The notes under the pieces: model-generated | What the model was told of the DNA's origin: nothing | The model's database searches: none | Seen by the model: the letters and a program-made list of their open reading frames with translations, nothing else | Assembly (NCBI GenBank): GCA_005883885.1 | Contig: VAYF01000207.1 | Span: 1 to 7,398, forward strand | Source: Actinomycetota bacterium | GTDB lineage: Bacteria > Actinomycetota > UBA4738 > HRBIN12 | Reading direction: 5' to 3' | DNA: 7,398 nucleotides | Made by a program: the position numbers and the translations under genes | Part shown: positions 1 to 5,769 of the stretch, piece after piece | How positions within the stretch are numbered: the first letter of the stretch is position 1 | How the letters are laid out: each line of letters starts with the position of its first letter

Positions 1-1247
1 TACGGGTTCGTGACGACGAGCTCCTCGGCAGGGAACAGCGTGAGCAGATCGTGACCGTCCTCGGTGACGACGATCTCCTCCTCGATCCGTGCCGCGGAGT
101 GCCCGTCGTCGGCCGGACAGTACGTCTCGAGCGCGAAGACCATCCCTTCCCGCAGCTCGATGGGATGGTCGAGCGAGTTCAAGCGGCTGACGATCGGCCG
201 CTCGTGCAGCGCGAGGCCCAGACCGTGCCCGAACTGCAGCCCGAACGCCTCCATCTCGTCGGCGAATCCGAACTCTGCCGCCGTCGGCCACACGGCCGCA
301 AGCTGGTCCGTCGTGACACCCGGCTTCACGAGGTCGATCGACGCGTCCATCCAATCCCGCGCCTTCACGTACGCGTCCCGCTGGCTGCCGGTCGCGCGCC
401 CGACCGCGAACGTCCGGTAGTAACAGGTCCGGTAGCCGTTGAACGAATGGATGATGTCGAAATACGCCTGCTCGCCGGGCCGGATGATCCGGTCGGAGAA
501 GATGTGGGGGTGCGGGCTGCATCGTTCGCCCGAGATCGCGTTCACGCCCTCGACATCGTCCGATCCCATCCGATACAGGCGGTCGTTCACCATCGCGACG
601 ATCTCGTTCTCACGCACGCCGGGCTTCAACGCCTCATAGATGTCCTGGTAGACGCCGTCGACCATCGCCGCAGCCGTCGAGAGCAGCATGATCTCGTCGC
701 GTGACTTGATCTGCCGGGCGTCGAGCATCGTCTGCTGCCCGTCGCGGACATCGACACCCAGGTCGCCGAGGGCGCCCATCATCGGGATCTCCGAGATGTC
801 CACGCCGAGCGGCATATCGCCGACGCCGGCTTCGTCCATGAGTCCCTTCACCTCACGGGCGGCGCGAGCGAAGAAGCCCGCATCCGGCGCGATCGATCCG
901 CGGAGACCGGTCATGCCAGCCCGCGAGTCCTCCGGCCGGAGCCACGGCGAGTGGAGGCGGTGCGCCTTCGCGGCGGACCCGAAGTCCCAGAGCACGGGGT
1001 CCGCCTCGCCGGCCAACACCGCGAAGCGCATCAGCTTGTCCCGCGCCCACTCACCGATGTTCGTGCTCGTGAGGTAGCGGATGTTGTTCATGTCGAAGCA
1101 CAAGAGCGCGCCGAGCTCCGAGGATCTCAGGGCGTCACGCGCACGCGCGAGCCGGTACGTTCGGAGACGGTCGAAGTCGACACGCTCCTCGAAATCGACG
1201 TGCATCGTTCCGGGCGCCGGGACGCCGCTCTCGGCGAACTCCGACAT
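1..1247 (-). CDS. M24 family (creatinase/aminopeptidase P-like) metallohydrolase, 3' end cut by window
   Basis: At least 415 residues are visible, read from the ATG at 1247; the frame is still open at base 1, and the ending 'LVVTNPY' suggests that only a few residues are missing. The N-terminal part (about 1-170) looks like the creatinase N-terminal domain and the rest is the pita-bread M24 fold. Family landmarks are visible: a PHPH segment (H246/H248), the first metal ligand D264 in 'YFDII', the GHGLG histidine H341, the second histidine H348 in 'ALHE', E374 in 'FALET' and E389 in 'RIEEE'. The second metal aspartate, expected 11 residues after D264, is cysteine (C275, in 'GYRTCYYRTF'). Family members hydrolyse Xaa-Pro peptides, creatine, ectoine or related C-N bonds, and DMSP lyase DddP also belongs here, so the substrate is open. 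The gene shares one base (TGATG) with the upstream dehydrogenase gene and is certainly co-transcribed with it. The protein is probably cytoplasmic, as no signal peptide is seen. The family call is sure; the activity is not. Confidence 0.93.
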   Translation of the reverse strand, partial: MSEFAESGVPAPGTMHVDFEERVDFDRLRTYRLARARDALRSSELGALLCFDMNNIRYLTSTNIGEWARDKLMRFAVLAGEADPVLWDFGSAAKAHRLHSPWLRPEDSRAGMTGLRGSIAPDAGFFARAAREVKGLMDEAGVGDMPLGVDISEIPMMGALGDLGVDVRDGQQTMLDARQIKSRDEIMLLSTAAAMVDGVYQDIYEALKPGVRENEIVAMVNDRLYRMGSDDVEGVNAISGERCSPHPHIFSDRIIRPGEQAYFDIIHSFNGYRTCYYRTFAVGRATGSQRDAYVKARDWMDASIDLVKPGVTTDQLAAVWPTAAEFGFADEMEAFGLQFGHGLGLALHERPIVSRLNSLDHPIELREGMVFALETYCPADDGHSAARIEEEIVVTEDGHDLLTLFPAEELVVTNP

Positions 1248-2215
1248 CACTCGTCCCCGCGCGCGGCTCGCGCGAGATCGTCGACCGGGTGCAGTCCGTC
1301 ATCGACGTCGACCCGCTCGGGCGCCAGCTCGAGGCCGGCTCCGGCGGCCTCGAGCAGCAGGAGCGCCGCGAAGTCCTCGTCTCCGTGGCCGTCACTCACC
1401 AGGGCGGTCACGATCTCATGCACCGCGGCCGTGATCGGAAGCGGCACGCCGAGATCCCGGCCCGCCTCGAGCCCGAGCTCCAGATCCTTGCGAAGGAGGT
1501 GCCCCGTGAAGGTGGGATGGAAGTCCAGGTTCACGAACGCGGGTGTCTTGTAGCGAGTGAACGCTGAGCCCATCACCGAGTCGTTGATGAACGCCAACAG
1601 GTCCGAGCGAGCGACGCCCCCGCGCTCGGCCAGCACCGTGATCTCCGCCAGGGATTGGGTCACCACCCCGAGCAGCAGGTTGTGCGCGATCTTCACGAGC
1701 CGCGCGACGTCGCCGTCGCCCACGTACGTCACGGACCGTCCGAGTACCTCCAAGTAGGGGCGGGCGGTCTCGAAAGGCTCCCGCGGCCCGGACACGACCA
1801 GGCTGAGCATCCCGGCCTTCGCCACCTTCGGGTTGCCGCTGACGGGGGCGGCCAGCATCGGCGTGCCGATCTCTTCGGCCCGGCGCCTGACCTGCCTCGA
1901 CGCATCAGACGAGACCGTGGAACAGTCGATCAGCAGTCCGGGCCCATGGGAACCGGTCAACAGGCCTGAGGGACCGTCGATCACGGCCAGGAGGTCCGCG
2001 TCTCCCCCGATCATCGTGAAGACGATGTCGCGGTCCGCCAGATCCGCGGGGGCTTCCACGGTGGCGGCACCGAGAGCCTCGAGCGGTTCGGTCTTCGCAC
2101 GCGTCCGGTTGTAGACCGCGAGATCGTGACCGGACCGGAGCAGTCGCTCAGCGAGCACCCTTCCCATCCGGCCGGCGCCGATCCACCCCAGTTTCGTGGA
2201 GGTCACGTCGGACAA
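1247..2215 (-). CDS. NAD(P)-dependent beta-hydroxyacid dehydrogenase (3-hydroxyisobutyrate dehydrogenase family)
   Basis: This is a 322-residue cytoplasmic oxidoreductase. The N-terminal Rossmann fold shows the dinucleotide motif GAGRMG (from G13) and 'YNRT' after the second strand (35-38), an arrangement often linked to NADP preference. The family signatures follow: the substrate loop 'DCST' (97-100), 'PVSGNPKVAKAG' (124-135), the catalytic lysine K175 in 'GDGDVARLVKIAHN', and the helical C-terminal domain with 'LLRKDLELGLEAG' (240-252). The usual family end is near 'GHGDEDFAALLLLEAAGAG' (276-294); about 28 acidic, low-complexity residues follow. Known members oxidise 3-hydroxyisobutyrate or tartronate semialdehyde, or reduce glyoxylate or succinate semialdehyde; the sequence does not decide among them. 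The start is TTG at 2215, chosen because GGGAGG lies six bases upstream; the nearby ATG at 2234 is in another frame. The stop overlaps the M24 start (TGATG), so this is the first gene of a two-gene operon with its own promoter and operator. Confidence 0.93.
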   Translation of the reverse strand: MSDVTSTKLGWIGAGRMGRVLAERLLRSGHDLAVYNRTRAKTEPLEALGAATVEAPADLADRDIVFTMIGGDADLLAVIDGPSGLLTGSHGPGLLIDCSTVSSDASRQVRRRAEEIGTPMLAAPVSGNPKVAKAGMLSLVVSGPREPFETARPYLEVLGRSVTYVGDGDVARLVKIAHNLLLGVVTQSLAEITVLAERGGVARSDLLAFINDSVMGSAFTRYKTPAFVNLDFHPTFTGHLLRKDLELGLEAGRDLGVPLPITAAVHEIVTALVSDGHGDEDFAALLLLEAAGAGLELAPERVDVDDGLHPVDDLARAARGDE

Positions 2216-2221
2216 CCAGCA

Positions 2222-2227
2222 CCTCCC
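2222..2227 (-). promoter_or_regulatory. Ribosome binding site for the TTG-start dehydrogenase
   Basis: The minus strand reads GGGAGG, then six bases, then TTG. This strong Shine-Dalgarno match decides the unusual TTG start at 2215. Confidence 0.75.
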
Positions 2228-2246
2228 GGATCATGAACACCAGTGA

Positions 2247-2260
2247 TGCAAACGATTGCA
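2247..2260. promoter_or_regulatory. LacI/GalR-type operator (TGCAAACGATTGCA)
   Basis: The site has TGCAA and TTGCA half-sites around a central CG, the classic layout of LacI-family operators (pattern TGCAAnCGnTTGCA). The symmetry extends imperfectly outward to GTGA on the left and TCAC on the right, offset by one base. It lies just downstream of the predicted -10 of the dehydrogenase promoter, over the expected start of transcription, so a bound repressor would block initiation. No LacI-family gene is present in the window. The pattern is seen directly; the regulator class is inferred from the general operator consensus. Confidence 0.7.
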
Positions 2261-2263
2261 CTC

Positions 2264-2280
2264 ACGATGGCATACGATGG
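2264..2280. repeat. Short tandem direct repeat ACGATGG with 10-base period
   Basis: ACGATGG occurs at 2264-2270 and again at 2274-2280, separated by three bases, within the spacer and -10 of the dehydrogenase promoter. The 10-base period is about one helical turn, so it could be a second regulator site, but so short a repeat may be chance. Confidence 0.35.
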
Positions 2281-2293
2281 TCGGAGGTGTCAA
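2264..2293 (-). promoter_or_regulatory. Predicted sigma-70-type promoter of the dehydrogenase/M24 operon
   Basis: On the minus strand a perfect TTGACA (-35) reads from 2293 to 2288, followed by an 18-base spacer and a weak -10, CATCGT (2269-2264, three of six matches). Transcription would start near 2257, inside the LacI-type operator, leaving a leader of about 40 bases before the TTG start at 2215. The -35 is convincing; the -10 placement is uncertain. Confidence 0.55.
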
Positions 2294-2310
2294 CCGCTCG
2301 CGCCGGGTCG

Positions 2311-2332
2311 AGGCCCGAAGACCCTCGGGCCT
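2311..2332 (-). terminator. Hairpin at the end of the beta-propeller gene (probable terminator)
   Basis: A perfect 8-base inverted repeat, AGGCCCGA / TCGGGCCT, with a 6-base loop begins inside the stop codon of the beta-propeller gene and lies just before the next promoter. There is no T-run after it on the minus strand, so it would be a non-canonical intrinsic terminator or a 3'-end stabilising stem. Confidence 0.55.
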
Positions 2333-3827
2333 ACGGCATCCGGGCGACGTACTGGCCCTGGCCCGCGGCGCATCCGCCGAGCAGACACGCCTGATCCCGG
2401 AGGTCCGTCCACGAGACGACCACATCGCCGCCCACCGCCGCGATCCCGCTGTAATCGCCGATGAAGCGGGTCGCACGCGGGAAGCCCGGATCCACCGTCA
2501 CGGCGAACCACGCGTTCCCTTGGGTCGGGTCCGAGAGCACGGACGTCGCCTCCGCCTGGGTGAACGAGAGGGACCCGGGCGACGTCTCCGTCGCGACCGT
2601 GTAGCCGTACTCGTGGTTCGCAGCGTCGAAGGACCGGTCGAAGAACCCGACGCGGAGGAAACCACCGCTGTCGTACGCCGCCCACGGCATGAACTGATCG
2701 TTCGGCAAGGCGATCGCCGCCGGTGAGCTCCAGGTCGCGCCGCCGTCCCACGTCTGGCTCACGATCACGTCGCTGTTCGTCACGGCCGCGTACGGGTCGG
2801 CCGGGACCGGCGCCGACGCGTTCCGGTCGTCGAACCACACCACCGCGAAATGGTTCCCGCTAGTGTCCGTCGGGTCGGCCGTGATGTTGCCCTGCATGAG
2901 CAGCCGGAACTCGGAGTCTTGCAATGTCTGGCGGCCGTCCACGCTCACCGGGAAGTCGCCCTCGTTGATCCCGTCGTAGGCCTGCCCGATCAGGTTCGGA
3001 CCGTCCGCCAGCCTGCCGGTGGTCGGATCCAGCATCACCGAGTAGTGCTTCGTTCGGCCGAGGTTCGTGGCACCGTCGGGTGTGTACTCGTAGGTGTCGT
3101 AGAAGGTCGCCAGCACCTCGCCCGACGGCGAGACCGCGATCGCGTTCCCCCACGTCTGGTCGCAGGCGTTGGCCGAGGTGAGCCCCACGCACGTCGGATC
3201 GGAGCCCGAGATGTTCGCCGGCGCCGTCCACGTCGCTCCCCCGTCGTGGCTCGCCTGCGCCACCATCGGTGCCGAACGGATGATCACGTGCGGCCCGAAC
3301 ACGTACTCGGTCGAGTGCGCGACCAGGACGTCGGGGAGGTTGCTGCCGGCGTTCCCGAGCGTCGCGAAGTAGACGTTCCCGACGTCATCGAACGCGATCG
3401 AGGGGTCGCCGGTGCCCGTGTACCCCTTGAACGGCACCGGATGCGTGGTCCATGTTGCGCCCGCGTCGAACGTGACCTTCGCACGAGAGAACACGTACGC
3501 CGCGACCTGCCCGCCGTTCGAGACCTTCAGCTGGTAGTCGTTCGCGCTCGCGACCCAGTGGGCGGGATCGGTGGGATCGACCGCGAGCGCCTCCTCGTTG
3601 TGGATCCCGACCCCCGCTTCGCAGTCGATCGGATAGTCGGTGGCGCCTTCGGGCCGCGGGATGCTGCAGATCGGGTTCGGCGGGTTCTTGTAGGTGGCGG
3701 CCGCGCCGACGCCGGGAGCGACCGCGGGGGTCGCTTTGGGGCCGCCCACCGGTGATGCGGTAGCGGTCAGCGAGCCGATCGAAGCGACGACGGTGGCGAA
3801 CGCGAGAACGGTCAGGCCTCGGCGCAT
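2331..3827 (-). CDS. Secreted Asp-box beta-propeller protein (sialidase superfamily)
   Basis: The product is 498 residues. It begins with a signal peptide: MRR, a hydrophobic stretch at 5-22 and an A-T-A site, giving likely cleavage after A24; the mature protein is therefore probably exported. An Ala/Pro/Gly-rich linker (25-47) leads into 'NEEALAVDPTDP' (78-88), common at the start of BNR/sialidase-like propellers. Three Asp-boxes (D-x-G-x-T-W) are seen: D121-W126, D195-W200 and D361-W366. Six cysteines fall in close pairs (53/69, 213/222, 481/486) and could form disulfides outside the cell. The F/Y-R-I-P motif of true sialidases is not visible, so glycosidase activity is doubtful; a binding or structural propeller is equally possible. 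The ATG at 3827 follows a GGGGAGGGG ribosome site. The gene has its own promoter and is bracketed by hairpins, so it appears monocistronic and independent of both flanking operons. Confidence 0.88.
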   Translation of the reverse strand: MRRGLTVLAFATVVASIGSLTATASPVGGPKATPAVAPGVGAAATYKNPPNPICSIPRPEGATDYPIDCEAGVGIHNEEALAVDPTDPAHWVASANDYQLKVSNGGQVAAYVFSRAKVTFDAGATWTTHPVPFKGYTGTGDPSIAFDDVGNVYFATLGNAGSNLPDVLVAHSTEYVFGPHVIIRSAPMVAQASHDGGATWTAPANISGSDPTCVGLTSANACDQTWGNAIAVSPSGEVLATFYDTYEYTPDGATNLGRTKHYSVMLDPTTGRLADGPNLIGQAYDGINEGDFPVSVDGRQTLQDSEFRLLMQGNITADPTDTSGNHFAVVWFDDRNASAPVPADPYAAVTNSDVIVSQTWDGGATWSSPAAIALPNDQFMPWAAYDSGGFLRVGFFDRSFDAANHEYGYTVATETSPGSLSFTQAEATSVLSDPTQGNAWFAVTVDPGFPRATRFIGDYSGIAAVGGDVVVSWTDLRDQACLLGGCAAGQGQYVARMP

Positions 3828-3869
3828 GATCCCCTCCCCAAGACGTGCGCGACATGCCCTTACCGGTCC

Positions 3870-3899
3870 AACCTAGGAGGCGATAGTCGCGGCCGTCAA
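3870..3899 (-). promoter_or_regulatory. Predicted promoter of the beta-propeller gene
   Basis: The minus strand reads TTGACG (3899-3894), an 18-base spacer, then TAGGTT (3875-3870), a good match to the actinobacterial housekeeping pattern. Transcription would start near 3863, giving a leader of about 36 bases to the ATG at 3827. It lies immediately after the palindrome that ends the transporter operon. The rest of the 3828-3902 spacer shows only the ribosome binding site. Confidence 0.6.
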
Positions 3900-3902
3900 G
3901 CG

Positions 3903-3946
3903 CGAACCCGATCTTGAGTTCGGGTCCGAACTCAACCCTGGGTTCG
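3903..3946 (-). terminator. Nested palindrome over the ATPase stop codon, probable operon terminator
   Basis: The inner arms TTGAGTTCGG (3914-3923) and CCGAACTCAA (3926-3935) are perfect 10-base complements with two bases between them. The outer arms CGAACCC (3903-3909) and GGGTTCG (3940-3946) pair for seven more bases around a 4x4 internal loop. The structure covers the last codons and the stop of the ATPase gene and ends just upstream of the next promoter. There is no T-run; terminator function is inferred from position. Confidence 0.65.
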
Positions 3947-4951
3947 CCCGTCCATCGACGACGGCGTTTCCTCCCACGGGTACGCGATCCCAGCGCGATC
4001 CGGCCAGCGGATCCCGAGGCTGTCTCCGGGCGCTCGTGGCTCACGGACGTGCAGGCGGCACGGCCCCAGCGGGGTCTGCACCGAGATCTCGAAGTGCGCC
4101 CCGAAGAACGAGCAAGTGTCGACCACGCCGGAGAGCGTCGCCTGGTCCGCCGGCGCCGTCTCCAGCTCCTCCGGTCGGAGCATGACCTGCGCCTTGCCTC
4201 CTGCTGCGACGCCGGCATCCGACGCGCTGAAGCGTCGTTCACCGACATCGACGTCGGCGCGCCCATCGCCGCAGGCGCGCACGTCGGCGGTGAAGAACGA
4301 CCCCGCGCCGATGAACCGGGCGGTGAACAGCGTGGCCGGGAACCGGTAGATCGCCTGCGGATCGGCGACCTGCTCGAGTCGGCCTTCGTTCATGACGCCG
4401 ACCAGCTGCGAGATGCTGAGCGCCTCGTCCTGGTCGTGGGTCACGAACAGGAAGGTCGTGGCCAGCTCCTGATGGATCCGCAAGAGCTCCTCGCGGAGCG
4501 CGAAGCGGACGTTGCGGTCGAGCGCACTCAAGGGCTCGGGGTAGCGGCCCGACAGGCTCTCCAGTCTCACGAGTCGCAGCATCTCCGCCACGCGGTCCCG
4601 CCGTTCGCGGTCCGGCGGCCGCTCCCGCCTGGCGCCCGTCGTCAGGCCGAATCCGATGTTGTCCGCCACCGTCATGTGCGGGAACAGGGCGTAGTTCTGG
4701 AACACCATGTTGAAGGGCCTTCGTTCGGGCGGGCGGCCCGTGATCTCGTGCCCGTCGGCAGACACCGTGCCGGTGTCCGGCCGCTCGAGTCCCGCCACGA
4801 TCTTGAGGAGCGTGGTCTTCCCGCACCCGCTGGGGCCGAGCAGACTGAAGAAGGAGCCCGGCGGGATCTCCAGGTCGAGGATCTGCAACGCGAGCGTCGA
4901 ACCGAACCGTTTCGAGACGCCGCGGATGCTGACGGCGCCGGTCGTGCTCAT
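3932..4951 (-). CDS. ABC importer ATPase (PotA/CysA-like) lacking signature motif and Walker B
   Basis: This 339-residue protein would be the ATPase of the adjacent importer. The ATG at 4951 overlaps the permease stop (ATGA); the open frame upstream of it is only a shadow of the permease gene. Visible elements are Walker A 'GPSGCGKTT' (39-47), the Q-loop Q85 in 'VFQNYALFPHM', the D-loop 'SALD' (142-145), the H-loop H172 in 'VTHDQDEAL', and a C-terminal TOBE-like regulatory region (about 215-330) with 'LRPEEL'. The stretch 'RYPEPLSALD' (136-145) joins two segments that in the family are about 27 residues apart. The missing part normally holds the LSGGQ signature and the hydrophobic Walker B strand with its aspartate. 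The glutamate after Walker B is retained (E139). With both elements gone, ATP hydrolysis and the sandwich dimer should fail. Reading frame and flanking domains are otherwise intact, so this is a recent natural deletion, a degenerate gene, or a sequencing/assembly error. Confidence 0.9.
   Translation of the reverse strand: MSTTGAVSIRGVSKRFGSTLALQILDLEIPPGSFFSLLGPSGCGKTTLLKIVAGLERPDTGTVSADGHEITGRPPERRPFNMVFQNYALFPHMTVADNIGFGLTTGARRERPPDRERRDRVAEMLRLVRLESLSGRYPEPLSALDRNVRFALREELLRIHQELATTFLFVTHDQDEALSISQLVGVMNEGRLEQVADPQAIYRFPATLFTARFIGAGSFFTADVRACGDGRADVDVGERRFSASDAGVAAGGKAQVMLRPEELETAPADQATLSGVVDTCSFFGAHFEISVQTPLGPCRLHVREPRAPGDSLGIRWPDRAGIAYPWEETPSSMDGRTQG
4535..4540 (-). other. Junction of the in-frame deletion in the ATPase gene
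   Basis: The codons P138 (4540-4538, CCC) and E139 (4537-4535, GAG) are adjacent here. In PotA-type ATPases these positions are separated by about 27 residues, roughly 81 bases. The junction CCCGAG allows several equivalent breakpoints, as expected from a slip between short matching sequences. Confidence 0.75.
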
Positions 4952-5769
4952 GCCGCCCGCGCCAGTTCCTCGGCGGGCGCCGCCGCCGCCGAGCGGGATG
5001 CCCGCGTGCGCTGCCAGATCAAAGTGATCGCCACGGCGAGCCACGGGACGAGCAACAGGATCGTCGCGACCGCGTTCACCGACGGGTCGATCGTGCGGTG
5101 CAAACGTGACAGGACGAACAGCGGCAGGGTCTGCGTCGTCCCCGAGGTGAAGTTGGTGATCAAGACCTCGTCGAAGGAGATCGCGAACGCGACCACCATC
5201 GCGCCTAGGATCGAGGGCGCGACCAAGTGGAACGTGATCCGGCGCAACACCGTGTGCGGCGTCGCGCCCAGGTCGCGCGCGGCCTGTTCGACCGTGACGT
5301 CGTAGTTCCGCAGGCGAGCCCCCACGATCAGGATCACGAACGGGGTGGTCACGATCACGTGTCCGGCGACGATCGTCCACATCGACGGGTCGATCGCGAA
5401 CGTCTTCATCGCAGCGACCAGCGCGATCCCGATGAACAGCGGCGGGAGCATCACGGGGATCCGTGACCCGCTCTCCAGCATCGAGGCCAGCCGCGAGGGG
5501 CGCCGAGCGAACGCGAACGCCGCCGCGGTGCCGACGGCACCGGCGGCGAGAGCGGTCGAGAAGGCGGCGACCGCGCTCGCCTTCAGACCCGAACGGAACG
5601 CCTCGTCCCCGAAGATCAGCCGGAACCACCGAAGGGACACGCCGTGCGGCGGCCAGCTCAGGTTCGACCCGCCGTTGAACGCGAACACGAGCACGACGAC
5701 GAGCGGCAGCCAGATGAAGGCCACGAGCGCGATCACGGCCGCGGTGAGGAGGCGGGAGCGGCCGATCAT
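4948..5769 (-). CDS. ABC importer inner-membrane permease, PotC type
   Basis: This 273-residue integral membrane protein forms half of the translocation channel. Hydrophobic segments lie near 8-30, 64-86, 105-122, 132-152, 182-200 and 233-252, the six expected for this family. The cytoplasmic EAA loop that docks on the ATPase is 'EQAARDLGATPHTVLRRITF' (161-180), with the conserved glycine at 168. 'ISFDEVLITNFTSG' (197-210) resembles the PotC/YdcV branch of polyamine-type permeases. The C-terminal tail is Ala-rich. The ATG at 5769 overlaps the stop of the preceding permease and the stop overlaps the ATPase start, both as ATGA, implying translational coupling. The substrate cannot be read from the permease. 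Confidence 0.93.
   Translation of the reverse strand: MIGRSRLLTAAVIALVAFIWLPLVVVLVFAFNGGSNLSWPPHGVSLRWFRLIFGDEAFRSGLKASAVAAFSTALAAGAVGTAAAFAFARRPSRLASMLESGSRIPVMLPPLFIGIALVAAMKTFAIDPSMWTIVAGHVIVTTPFVILIVGARLRNYDVTVEQAARDLGATPHTVLRRITFHLVAPSILGAMVVAFAISFDEVLITNFTSGTTQTLPLFVLSRLHRTIDPSVNAVATILLLVPWLAVAITLIWQRTRASRSAAAAPAEELARAA

Noticed and set aside
51..704. 217-codon plus-strand open frame at the start of the window
   Set aside because: It is the antisense shadow of the M24 gene, with an Arg/Val/Asp-rich product and no motif.
2216..2330. Possible small gene in the 115-base spacer upstream of the dehydrogenase, for example from the ATG at 2234
   Set aside because: The ATG is out of frame with the dehydrogenase; the spacer is better explained by the promoter, operator and ribosome binding site.
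2850..3755. 301-codon plus-strand open frame
   Set aside because: It is the antisense shadow of the beta-propeller gene, whose signal peptide and Asp-boxes are clear on the other strand.
3914..5305. 463-codon open frame on the plus strand across the ATPase and permease genes
   Set aside because: It lies antisense to well-recognised ABC genes; its product is Arg/Glu/Ala-rich without any domain, as expected for the opposite strand of GC-rich coding DNA.
4952..5629. N-terminal extension of the ATPase reading frame to 565 residues
   Set aside because: It overlaps the PotC-type permease gene in another frame and is Arg/Asp-rich; the ATG at 4951 gives the normal N-terminus and the operon's usual ATGA overlap.
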